Origin: DASPKS01 sp035628035
Lineage (GTDB): Bacteria; Bacteroidota; Rhodothermia; Rhodothermales; Rubricoccaceae
Direction of reading: 5' to 3'
Length of the DNA stretch: 47,537 bases
NCBI GenBank assembly: GCA_035628035.1
Contig: DASPKS010000180.1
Span: forward strand, 1-47,537
Below the pieces are notes generated by a model. It was not told the origin of the DNA. It saw only the letters and a list, made by a program, of their open reading frames with translations, and made no database searches. Below, in pieces: positions 23,455 through 31,524 of this stretch (the stretch's first letter is position 1; each line of letters starts with the position of its first letter). The translations under genes and the position numbers were made by a program.

Positions 23455-24435
23455 CTAGACCGTGCCCCCGGGGTGCCCGCCCGGCGGCACGCCTCCTCGG
23501 TAGCCGTCGGCGTCCTCCCACCCTCTCGGCGGCACGCCCGGCAGGGCGCCGAAGTCGCCAACGAACCCGATCTCCGGCGAGAGCCGGTAGCCCGTCTCGC
23601 GCTCAACCGTCTCCTGCACGTAGGCGATGAGGTGGCGCACGTCGTGCGCGGTGGCGCCGCCCCGGTTCACGATGATGTTGGCGTGACGGGGCGACACCTC
23701 CGCCCCCCCGATCCGCGCGCCCTTCAGCCCGCACCCGTCGATGAGCCGGCCCGCGCCGATGCCCTCGATCTTCTTGAAGATGCTCCCGGCGCTCGGCTCC
23801 GTGTCGAGCGGCGGGTGGCGCTCGCGGCGCCATGCGAGGTTCGCCTCCATCACCGAGCGGAGCGCCGCCTCGTCGGCCTTCTCCAGCTTAAACGTGGCCG
23901 AGAGCGCAAGGTCGCCGCTCACGTGGAGCGAGGAGTAGTCGTACCCGAAGTCGAGGTAGTCCACGCCGACGGTCTTCCGCTCGCCCTCGGGCGTGAGGAG
24001 CTCTGCCGCCGTCAGCACCTCCTCAATGAACATCGTCCGCGAGCGGTCCGGCGAGAGGAAGTGGAGGTTCTGCCAGAGCGCGCCGCCGACGGTGCTGGGG
24101 ATGCCCACGTAGTGCTCCAGCCCGGAGAGCCCCGCCGCCACGGCCGCCTCGATGAGGTCGGGGTAAACGACGGCTCCGCTCTCGGCCCACACCCGCCCGC
24201 TCTCCGCGTCCACGGTCAGGTGCGCGGCGCGGTTGCGGACGACGAGGCCCCGGAAGCCGCCGTCGCCGGTGAGGATGTTCGCGCCGAGGCCGAGGACGAA
24301 GTACGGCACCCCGTGCTCCCGCGCGGCGCGAACGGCCGCTACGAGCTCGTCGGCCGAGCGCACCTCGACGAAGCGGTCGGCCGGCCCGCCGATCCGGAAC
24401 GTGGTGTAGGGCGCAAGCGGCACGGTTTCGCGCAT
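23455..24435 (-). CDS. murB: UDP-N-acetylenolpyruvoylglucosamine reductase MurB
   Basis: A 326-aa FAD enzyme that reduces UDP-GlcNAc-enolpyruvate to UDP-MurNAc in peptidoglycan synthesis. The FAD domain starts APYTTFRIGGPADRFVE and has FVLGLGANILTGDGG. The substrate domain has VDYLDFGYDYSSLH. The catalytic Ser lies in EPSAGSIFKKIEG and the acid near the C-terminus in LSPEIGFVGDFG. The ending adds a Gly/Pro-rich tail of about 30 residues (GVPPRGWEDADGYRGG). ATG 24435 is used; upstream codons in the same frame are open to 24585 but contain no ATG, GTG or TTG. The 237 nt up to the next gene hold no other gene that I can support. Confidence 0.94.
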   Translation of the reverse strand: MRETVPLAPYTTFRIGGPADRFVEVRSADELVAAVRAAREHGVPYFVLGLGANILTGDGGFRGLVVRNRAAHLTVDAESGRVWAESGAVVYPDLIEAAVAAGLSGLEHYVGIPSTVGGALWQNLHFLSPDRSRTMFIEEVLTAAELLTPEGERKTVGVDYLDFGYDYSSLHVSGDLALSATFKLEKADEAALRSVMEANLAWRRERHPPLDTEPSAGSIFKKIEGIGAGRLIDGCGLKGARIGGAEVSPRHANIIVNRGGATAHDVRHLIAYVQETVERETGYRLSPEIGFVGDFGALPGVPPRGWEDADGYRGGVPPGGHPGGTV

Positions 24436-24672
24436 GCGGCCCGGCCCGAGGGCACGCTCCAGCGCTTCCGCAAGGCGGGCGTAGCGGGCCGCGCGCTCGG
24501 CGGCAGGCAGGGGCGGAGCGGGGGCGAGGATGGCCGTCGGGGTTGAACGAGAAGGGAACGCGGGCGATACTTCTGGCGGCGGAGTTTACCCATGCCCTCC
24601 CGGCGCCGCTGAAACCGCATCCCGCCCTCCGGCAATCCGTACGCCCCCCGTCCTCACCCACCCCGCACCCGC

Positions 24673-25521
24673 ATGGCCGACCCCCTCGCCAACCTCCGCA
24701 CCAAGACCGCCGCCGCCCGCCCCCGGGGCCGCGCCGCCGCCTTTCTGGTCCTCTTCGTGCTCATCGTGATGATGGGCGCGTGCATGACGACGAGCGTCGG
24801 CTCGGGCGAGCGCGGCGTGAAGTATTCCAGCTTCACAGGCACGAATGAGCGCCGTGTCTACGGCGAGGGGCTCCAGTTCACGTGGCCCTGGGAGCACCTC
24901 GTGATCTACGACGTCCGCTACCACTCGCAGGACGAGGCGCTGGAGGTTCTCTCCTCCAACGGCCTCACGATCACGATGGACGTGAGCGTGCGCTACCGCC
25001 CGATCCCGGAGCGCCTGCCCCGCCTCCACACCACGCTCGGGCGCGACTACTACGAGCGACTCATCCGGCCCGAGCTGCGGAGCGCCGCGCGCGAGGTCGT
25101 GGGCCACTACACGCCCGAGCAGCTCTACTCCACGCGGCGGGCCGAGCTGCAGGACCTCATCGCGCAGCGCGTCGCGCGCGTGGCTGAGCAGCGGCACGTG
25201 GACATCGAGGCCGTGCTCATCCGCGACGTGGTGCTGCCCGACCAGATCCGCGCGGCCATCGAGACGAAGCTGCAAGAAGAACAGCGCGTGCAGCAGCTCA
25301 CGTTCACCATCGAGCGGACGCGCCGGGAGGCCGAGCGGCAGCGGATCGAGGCGGAGGGCCGCGCCGCCGCCCAGCGCATCCTCGACGCGAGCCTCACGCC
25401 GCAGCTCCTCCGCTACGAGGGCATCCAGGCCACGCGCGCGCTGGCCGAGTCAGACAACGCGAAGGTCGTCGTGATCGGCTCCGGCACCGACGGGCTCCCG
25501 CTCATTCTCGGCAACCAGTGA
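24673..25521 (+). CDS. Prohibitin/SPFH-domain protein
   Basis: A 282-aa membrane-associated protein. One N-terminal hydrophobic helix (about 20-37, AAAFLVLFVLIVMMGAC) ends in a Cys that could be lipidated (MMGAC resembles a lipobox), although the basic N-terminus is long. The SPFH domain (about 40-215) has GERGVKYSSFTG, GLTITMDVSVRYRP and VLIRDVVLPDQIRAAIETKLQEEQ. A charged coiled coil follows (TRREAERQRIEAEGRAAAQRIL) and a final FtsH/HflC-like VVVIGSGTDGLPLILGN. Prohibitins form ring oligomers in membrane microdomains and regulate proteases such as FtsH. It is translationally coupled to the next gene by a GTGA overlap. Confidence 0.9.
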   Translation: MADPLANLRTKTAAARPRGRAAAFLVLFVLIVMMGACMTTSVGSGERGVKYSSFTGTNERRVYGEGLQFTWPWEHLVIYDVRYHSQDEALEVLSSNGLTITMDVSVRYRPIPERLPRLHTTLGRDYYERLIRPELRSAAREVVGHYTPEQLYSTRRAELQDLIAQRVARVAEQRHVDIEAVLIRDVVLPDQIRAAIETKLQEEQRVQQLTFTIERTRREAERQRIEAEGRAAAQRILDASLTPQLLRYEGIQATRALAESDNAKVVVIGSGTDGLPLILGNQ

Positions 25522-25868
25522 GCGAGGAAGCCGACCGGCAGGACTTCTTCTCCCGGGTGTGGGACGTCGTCGCGCGCATCCCGCCGGGGCGCGTGACGAC
25601 GTACGGCCACATCGCCGCCCACCTCGGCGCGAAGAGCGCGGCGCGGACGGTCGGCTACGCCCTCAACGCCGTCGCCCGCTCCGACGAGGGGCCGGCGGCG
25701 ATCCCCTGCCACCGCGTCGTCAACCGAATGGGCGCGCTCTCGGGGCGGATGCACTTCGAGACGCCGTTCGTGATGGAGGAGCGCCTCCGCGCCGAGGGCG
25801 TCGCGTTTACCGCCGACGGCCGCGTGGACCTCGACCAGCACCTCTGGGTACCCGGCGTGGAGGACTAA
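25518..25868 (+). CDS. MGMT-family DNA-binding protein (single-domain, Cys-type)
   Basis: A 116-aa protein equal to only the C-terminal domain of O6-alkylguanine-DNA alkyltransferase: FFSRVWDVVARIPPGRVTTYGHIA (helix-turn-helix with the Arg finger region), VGYALNA, then the active-site PCHRVV. Most stand-alone alkyltransferase-like proteins have Trp in place of the Cys and only flag lesions; here the Cys is kept, so true alkyl transfer is possible. The residues after it (NRMGALSGRMHFETPFVMEERLRAEGV) fit the YbaZ/Atl-like group. GTG 25518 overlaps the SPFH stop by 4 nt. Its stop shares CTA with the aroA stop on the other strand. Confidence 0.85.
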   Translation: MSEEADRQDFFSRVWDVVARIPPGRVTTYGHIAAHLGAKSAARTVGYALNAVARSDEGPAAIPCHRVVNRMGALSGRMHFETPFVMEERLRAEGVAFTADGRVDLDQHLWVPGVED

Positions 25869-27187
25869 GACGCCTCCTCCCTGCCCGACACGACGCCGCC
25901 CGCCGCCTCGTCGAGCGCGTCCCAGAAGCCGGGATAGGAGGCGGCCACGCAGCCAGCGTCGCGAATCGTCGTCGGGGAGGAGGCGGTAAGCGCGGCGACG
26001 GCCGCAGCCATCGCGATGCGGTGGTCGCCGTGGCTCTCGACGGTGGCGCCGCGGAGCTTTTTCCTGCCCTCGATCATCAGCCCGTCTTCCCGCTCCTCTA
26101 CATCGGCGCCCATCGCGGTCAGGAAGGCGGCGGTGGCGGCGAGGCGGTCCGTCTCCTTCACGCGCAGCTCGGCGGCGTCGCGGATGACCGTGCGCCCTTC
26201 GGCGCAGGCGGCGGCGACGGCCAGCACGGGGATCTCGTCGATGAGGTTGGGGATGAGGGCGCCCCCCACCTCGACGCCCACGAGTCCCCCTTCGGGCGCG
26301 TAGACGCGGAGGTCGGCCAGCGGTTCGCGTCCGCGCTCGCGCTCGTTCACGACCTCGATCTGCGCCCCCATCGCAGTGAGCACGTCGAGCAGCGCGCTCC
26401 GCGTGGGGTTGAGGCCGACGCCGAGCAGCTCCAGCGTGGCGTTCTCTAGGATCGAACCGGCTACGAGGAAGAACGCCGCCGCCGAGAAGTCGCGCGGGAC
26501 CACCCAGAGGCCAGGGAACACCCCGTGCCCGCCCCGCACCGTGACGTGCCGCTCGCTCCCGAAGTCCATCACGGACAGGCCGAGCATCCGCTCGGTGTGG
26601 TCGCGTGAGGGCGCGGTCTCCACGACGGTCGTTGCGCCGTCGGCGAACAGGCCGGCCAGCAACACGGCCGACTTCACCTGCGCCGACGGGACCGGCAGCC
26701 GGTACTCGACCCCGCGCAGCGCACCGCCGTCGACGCGCACGGGGGCGTGGTCGCCCTCCAGGTCCACCCGCGCACCCATGCGGCGGAGCGGCTCGGCGAT
26801 CCGGTCCATCGGCCGGCGCGAGAGCGACGCGTCGCCGATCAGCGTGGACGAGAACGACTGCCCGGCAAGGACGCCCGCGAGGAGGCGCATCGTCGTGCCG
26901 GAGTTGCCGCAGTCGAGCGGGCCGGCGGGCGGGCGGAGGCCCCGCAGCCCTCGTCCTCGAACGAACAGGCTATCCTCTCGTGCCTCGGCGTCCACCCCGA
27001 GCTTACGTAGGCACGCCAGCGTGCTCTGGGGATCGGCCGCGTCCGGAAAACCGACGATCTCGCTCTCCCCGTCGGCCAGCGCCGCGAGGATCGCCGCCCG
27101 GTGCGCGATGGACTTGTCGGCCGGTAGCGCCACGCGCCCGGCGATGGCGACCGACGGCTCGACCGTGACCGCCGTCTCTCCGGTCAT
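25865..27187 (-). CDS. aroA: 3-phosphoshikimate 1-carboxyvinyltransferase (EPSP synthase)
   Basis: A 440-aa enzyme of the shikimate pathway that joins phosphoenolpyruvate to shikimate-3-phosphate. N-terminal substrate-binding LPADKSIAHRAAILAALA; PEP-binding LDCGNSGTTMRLLAGVLAGQ; SLSRRPMDRI; VPSAQVKSAVLLAGLFA; then IPNLIDEIPVLAVAAA with the catalytic Asp, and RVKETDRLAATAAFL and DHRIAMAAAVA at the C-terminus. Length is normal. ATG 27187 overlaps the stop of the upstream DUF1176 gene (ATGA), so the two are probably translated from one mRNA. Confidence 0.96.
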   Translation of the reverse strand: MTGETAVTVEPSVAIAGRVALPADKSIAHRAAILAALADGESEIVGFPDAADPQSTLACLRKLGVDAEAREDSLFVRGRGLRGLRPPAGPLDCGNSGTTMRLLAGVLAGQSFSSTLIGDASLSRRPMDRIAEPLRRMGARVDLEGDHAPVRVDGGALRGVEYRLPVPSAQVKSAVLLAGLFADGATTVVETAPSRDHTERMLGLSVMDFGSERHVTVRGGHGVFPGLWVVPRDFSAAAFFLVAGSILENATLELLGVGLNPTRSALLDVLTAMGAQIEVVNERERGREPLADLRVYAPEGGLVGVEVGGALIPNLIDEIPVLAVAAACAEGRTVIRDAAELRVKETDRLAATAAFLTAMGADVEEREDGLMIEGRKKLRGATVESHGDHRIAMAAAVAALTASSPTTIRDAGCVAASYPGFWDALDEAAGGVVSGREEAS

Positions 27188-27936
27188 TGCCGGGGGTAGA
27201 CCACCGGCCACTCCTCCGGCGGCGGCAGCTCGTCGGGGACCGTGGGGTCGCAGCCGCGCATGCGGATCTCGACGACCTCGACGGTGCCGTCCTCTCCCAC
27301 GCGGTAGCGGCCGAACTCGCCGCAATCGCCGAGGCCGCGGGCAAGCCCGAACGTCGTGAACTCCCGCGTGTCGGGGTCCACGACCCTCAGGGTAGAAAAG
27401 GTGCCGCCCGGAGGGCCGTAGGGCTGCGCGTGCTCGTCGTAGTCCTGCGCGAGGAGGAGCGTGGCCTCGTCGCCGTCGAGGTGGGCGAGCGCGTAGTAGC
27501 CCTGGTAGGCCCCGAAGTTGCACGTCACCGCGACGACGTGCTCGTCGTCGCCGAAGGGGTGAAGCTCCATCATCCCGCGCGCCCAGTGCCCGCCACCGTC
27601 CGGCTCCGGCTCGTAGATCTCCCGGTTCGACTCGGGGTCCCAGTACGAGTCGCACGCGCGCTTCCAGCCGACGGCGCGGTCAAGCGTGTCGGCGAGCGCC
27701 TTGATGCGCGCGACGCGCGGGTCGTCGTAGTTCGTGTGCTCCATGTCGGCGCCGCCCGTGGCCTCCAGCGCGGCGCGGACCCACGCGCGGGCGTCGAAAT
27801 CGCCCGATGCCCCGCGGAAACCGCCCGTCGTGTTGGTAGCGGAAGCGGCGGAAGGGGAAGACTCGTTCCGGGAGGCGGGCGCGTCGGGGGCCGCGCAGGC
27901 CACGAGCAGCACGAAGGCGGGCAGGAGAAGGCGCAT
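27184..27936 (-). CDS. DUF1176-like lipoprotein
   Basis: A 250-aa predicted lipoprotein: signal peptide MRLLLPAFVLLVAC with lipobox LVAC (Cys14), then a Ser/Thr/Ala-rich linker. The folded part has a Cys pair, repeated acidic Tyr motifs (NFGAYQGYYALAHLDGDEATLLL) and the closing CGEFGRYRVGEDG, RMRGCDP and PPPEEWPVVYPRQ, which match the end pattern of DUF1176. Function of the family is not established. It overlaps aroA by 4 nt. TACCTTCC (minus strand, 27941-27948) lies 4 nt before the ATG and might be a -7 box giving a nearly leaderless mRNA; alternatively it is co-transcribed with add, 14 nt upstream. Confidence 0.8.
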   Translation of the reverse strand: MRLLLPAFVLLVACAAPDAPASRNESSPSAASATNTTGGFRGASGDFDARAWVRAALEATGGADMEHTNYDDPRVARIKALADTLDRAVGWKRACDSYWDPESNREIYEPEPDGGGHWARGMMELHPFGDDEHVVAVTCNFGAYQGYYALAHLDGDEATLLLAQDYDEHAQPYGPPGGTFSTLRVVDPDTREFTTFGLARGLGDCGEFGRYRVGEDGTVEVVEIRMRGCDPTVPDELPPPEEWPVVYPRQ

Positions 27937-27950
27937 AGCAGGAAGGTAGG

Positions 27951-29000
27951 TCAGGCCAGCACGAGCGGCGTCACCTCCGCCAGCAGCTCCTCCTTCTCAT
28001 GCCAGGGGAGGAACGCGTGGCGGAACCCGTTGAGGACGACCTCGCGGAGGGCGTCGGCCGGGATGCCGCAGCGGGTGTGCCCCAGCCACAGCTCGTCGGT
28101 GACGGTGGTGTGCGAGAACAGCCGGCTGTCGGTGTTGATCGTAACGGGCACCCCCGCGCGGACGTACTCGGCGACGGGGTGCGCCTCGTACCCCGCCACG
28201 ACGTGCGTCTGCACGTTGCTCGTGGGGCACACCTCCAGCGGGATCTGGCGGTCGACGAAGTAGCGGAGGAGGTCGGGGTCCTGCCCCAGCGTGACGCCGT
28301 GGCCGATGCGGTGGGCGCCGCACTTGAACAGCGCCTGCCGGATCGACGCCGGCCCGAAGCTCTCCCCTGCGTGGATGGTGATGTTGAGGAGGTGCTTCCG
28401 CGCGTGGTAGAACGCCGCCCCGTGGAGGTCGGCGGGGTTGCCGCGCTCGCCCCCGGCGAGGTCGAACCCGACGACGCCGCGCTCGCGGTGGCGCACAGCC
28501 AGCTCAGCCTGCGCGAGGCTCGCACTCTCGTAGCGGTCACGGAGGCCGCACACGATCACGCCCGTCTTGACGCCGAAGTCGCGCTCGGCGTCCTTGAGGC
28601 CGGCAAGGACGGCGTCGCTAACGGCGTCGAGCGTCAGCCCCTCCTCGGTGTGGAGGATGGGACCGTACCGAACCTCGAGGTAGCGGACGTTCTCCCGCGC
28701 AGCGTCCTCGGCCATCTCGTAGGCCGCGCGGTGGAGGGCGTCGCGCGTCTGGAGCAGTGGGATCGAGTAGCCGAACCACGCGAGGTACTCCTCCAGCGTG
28801 GCGCTCGCGTCGATCTTCTCAAGCTCTGCGGTGAGGCCCGCCTCGTCCTGCGCGGGCAGCAGGCCCAGCTTGCCCTGCTGCGCGGCGAGGTCGAGGAGCG
28901 TGGCGAGGCGGAGCGAGCCGTCGAGGTGGCAGTGCAGCTCGGCCTTGGGCCAGGCGAGGACGGTCTCGCGGGTGAGGTCGGGCGCGGCGGGTTCGGGCAT
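27951..29000 (-). CDS. add: Adenosine deaminase
   Basis: A 349-aa zinc amidohydrolase that converts adenosine to inosine in purine salvage. Zinc ligands His23 and His25 are in KAELHCHLDGSL; substrate and zinc residues follow in VGFDLAGGE, IHAGESFG (His and catalytic Glu), HRIGHGVTL and VTINTDSRLFSH (Asp pair). Length and motif order are typical. ATG 29000 is preferred. The promoter box lies only 3 nt before it, so the transcript may be leaderless. A strong TTG-N21-TAGCTTCG promoter supports transcription from here. Confidence 0.95.
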   Translation of the reverse strand: MPEPAAPDLTRETVLAWPKAELHCHLDGSLRLATLLDLAAQQGKLGLLPAQDEAGLTAELEKIDASATLEEYLAWFGYSIPLLQTRDALHRAAYEMAEDAARENVRYLEVRYGPILHTEEGLTLDAVSDAVLAGLKDAERDFGVKTGVIVCGLRDRYESASLAQAELAVRHRERGVVGFDLAGGERGNPADLHGAAFYHARKHLLNITIHAGESFGPASIRQALFKCGAHRIGHGVTLGQDPDLLRYFVDRQIPLEVCPTSNVQTHVVAGYEAHPVAEYVRAGVPVTINTDSRLFSHTTVTDELWLGHTRCGIPADALREVVLNGFRHAFLPWHEKEELLAEVTPLVLA

Positions 29001-29003
29001 GGG

Positions 29004-29035
29004 CGAAGCTACGGGCGCGCCGCGCGCACGGGCAA
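29004..29035 (-). promoter_or_regulatory. Promoter of add (Bacteroidota-type), likely leaderless transcript
   Basis: Minus strand TTG (29033-29035), 21 nt, TAGCTTCG (29004-29011), then only 3 nt to the ATG. The start of transcription would fall at or within the start codon. Confidence 0.55.
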
Positions 29036-29072
29036 CGCGGCATTCCCCATCGGCCGGGGTGGTTAAGGGGCC

Positions 29073-29103
29073 TTGGGCCGGGGCGATACCGGCGGTACCT
29101 TGC
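29073..29103 (+). promoter_or_regulatory. Promoter of tatA (Bacteroidota-type)
   Basis: TTG (29073-29075), exactly 20 nt, TACCTTGC (29096-29103), then 22 nt to the ATG. Matches the -33 TTG / -7 TAnnTTTG arrangement. Confidence 0.55.
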
Positions 29104-29125
29104 CGGGGTCCAACCCCGCACTGCC

Positions 29126-29470
29126 ATGGGCAACATTGGCGCCTGGGAGCTCGTCCTCATCTTCCTCGTGATCCTCCTCGTCTTCGGGGCCAAGCGCATC
29201 CCCGAGATCGCGCGCGGGATGGGGCGCGGCATCCGCGAGTTCAAGGACGCTACGCAGGACATCAAGCGGGAGATCACGCTGGCCGACCAGCCGCCACCCC
29301 CACAGGTCGGCCCCCCCTCGCAGGCGCGCGCGCCGCAGTACCCCGCCCAGCAGGCGTACGCCCCGCCGCCCGCGCAGGCGCAGCCCGAGCCACACACCCC
29401 GGCCACCCCGCCCGTCGGCGCCCCACCTCCGGCCCCGCCGCCCACCGAAGGCCAGCCGTCGCAGTCGTAA
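29126..29470 (+). CDS. tatA: Twin-arginine translocase subunit TatA/TatE-like, with long Pro/Gln-rich tail
   Basis: A 114-aa protein. One N-terminal transmembrane helix (about 5-22, GAWELVLIFLVILLVFGAK) carries the conserved FG before the amphipathic helix RIPEIARGMGRGIREFKDA, the signature of TatA, which forms the pore for folded-protein export. From about residue 55 the tail is an unusual 60-residue Pro/Gln/Ala-rich segment (QPPPPQVGPPSQARAPQYP and similar). TatA tails are usually short and charged. TatB and TatC are not adjacent. It has its own promoter and terminator, so is monocistronic. Confidence 0.93.
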   Translation: MGNIGAWELVLIFLVILLVFGAKRIPEIARGMGRGIREFKDATQDIKREITLADQPPPPQVGPPSQARAPQYPAQQAYAPPPAQAQPEPHTPATPPVGAPPPAPPPTEGQPSQS

Positions 29471-29508
29471 ACGCGGAAGCGAGGGGTCCGTAGGAAGCGG
29501 TCGCTGGG

Positions 29509-29545
29509 AAGCCGTGTCCGTAGCTTACGGGCCCGGCTTTTCTTC
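29509..29545 (+). terminator. Terminator-like hairpin after tatA
   Basis: AAGCCG (29509-29514) pairs with CGGCTT (29534-29539); inside, CCGTA and TACGG form a second stem. A T-rich run TTTTCTTC follows. The inner part includes TAGCTTAC (29521-29528), which also fits a -7 box 32 nt before sucD, so one DNA stretch may serve both roles. Confidence 0.5.
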
Positions 29546-29560
29546 TACGGCCCCCTCTCC

Positions 29561-30439
<879 letters not shown>

Positions 30440-30452
30440 GCGCCGGGGCGGA

Positions 30453-31082
30453 ATGGAGTTCCGCGCTGTCGCCTTCGCCCGGCCCGCCGCCACGTGGGCC
30501 CAGCTCCCCGACGACGGGCTGCCGGAGGTGGCCTTCGTCGGCCGCTCGAACGTGGGCAAGTCGTCGCTGCTCAACGCGCTCATCGGAAGGAAAAACCTCG
30601 CGCGGACGAGCGGGCAGCCGGGCAAGACGCAGGCGCTCAACTTCTACCGTGCCGAGCTGGCCGCCTCGCTGAAGGAGACCGACCCCGGGCGCCCGCTCTA
30701 CCTCGTAGACCTGCCGGGGTTCGGTTACGCGAAGGTGGCGCAAACGCAGCGCGCGGCGTGGGCCCGCCTCATCGGCCGCTACCTCGACGAGCGCGGGGCC
30801 CACGGGGGGCCCCTCCGCGTGGTCGTCCAGCTCGTCGATAGCCGGCACGAACCCTCCGCGATCGACGAGGAGCTGCTCGACCGCCTCTTCGCCGGGCCGG
30901 TCCCGTTCGTCGTCGCCCTCACGAAGGCCGACAAGCTCTCGGGGAATGGGCGGCAAGCGCGGGTGGCCGACTGGAAGCGCCGCCTCGCCGCGGCCGGCCG
31001 CGACGCCCCCGTCGTCCTCACCTCCGCCGAGAAGAAGCAGGGCCTCGACGCCCTGCGCGACTGGATCGCGACGTTCGTCTGA
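30453..31082 (+). CDS. engB: Ribosome biogenesis GTPase YihA/YsxC
   Basis: A 209-aa GTPase needed for 50S ribosomal subunit assembly. P-loop GRSNVGKSSLLNAL (G1), TSGQPGKTQALNF (G2), DLPGFGYA (G3), TKADK (G4) and TSAEKKQG (G5) are all present, in the TrmE-Era-EngA-YihA order. Length is normal. It follows sucD by 13 nt and could be read through from it. It converges on a lipoprotein gene with 6 nt between the stops. Confidence 0.95.
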   Translation: MEFRAVAFARPAATWAQLPDDGLPEVAFVGRSNVGKSSLLNALIGRKNLARTSGQPGKTQALNFYRAELAASLKETDPGRPLYLVDLPGFGYAKVAQTQRAAWARLIGRYLDERGAHGGPLRVVVQLVDSRHEPSAIDEELLDRLFAGPVPFVVALTKADKLSGNGRQARVADWKRRLAAAGRDAPVVLTSAEKKQGLDALRDWIATFV

Positions 31083-31088
31083 GCTACG

Positions 31089-31475
31089 TCAGCGCTGGCG
31101 CACGAGGAGGGCGTCGGTCCCGTCGGCCGTGTCGTGGAAGTCGAGGGAGTCGCCCCGGAGGCGCACGCGGTACCGGCTCTTGCCGTCGACGACGAGCGCG
31201 GTGTCGCCCTCCAGTTCGTAGGCGAAGCGGAGCGGGTCGCCCTCGAGCGCGGGCGGGAGCGTGATCGTGAGCGTGTCGCCGTCGAACGCGTAGGTCCACG
31301 AACCGCCGAGGTCGATGGGCGCCGGCTCGGTCTCGACGCGCGTCCACGTCCCTTCGAGCGGGCTGGCAGGCGCCCCGGCGGGGGCGCCGGCGTTCGGGGC
31401 ATCGTCGGCACCAGCGTCGCGCCGGCAGCCCACGAGGGCGCTCACGACCACGAGGACTAGCAGGGCACGGGGCAT
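31089..31475 (-). CDS. Small predicted lipoprotein, lipocalin-like
   Basis: A 128-aa protein with signal peptide MPRALLVLVVVSALVGC (lipobox LVGC, Cys17) and an Ala/Pro/Gly linker. The domain has LEGTWTRVE, then repeated beta strands GSWTYAFDGDTLTIT, LRFAYELEGDTALVVDG, YRVRLRGDSLDF, a pattern like Bacteroidota lipocalin-type (META-like) lipoproteins. ATG 31475 gives a cleaner signal peptide than ATG 31502 (MRPVPPPRP prefix). It follows the DUF4010 gene on the same strand by 49 nt and may share its transcript. Function unknown. Confidence 0.75.
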   Translation of the reverse strand: MPRALLVLVVVSALVGCRRDAGADDAPNAGAPAGAPASPLEGTWTRVETEPAPIDLGGSWTYAFDGDTLTITLPPALEGDPLRFAYELEGDTALVVDGKSRYRVRLRGDSLDFHDTADGTDALLVRQR

Positions 31476-31524
31476 CGGGCGAGGCGGAGGAACGGGGCGC
31501 ATACCTAGCGCGGGGTCACGGGGC

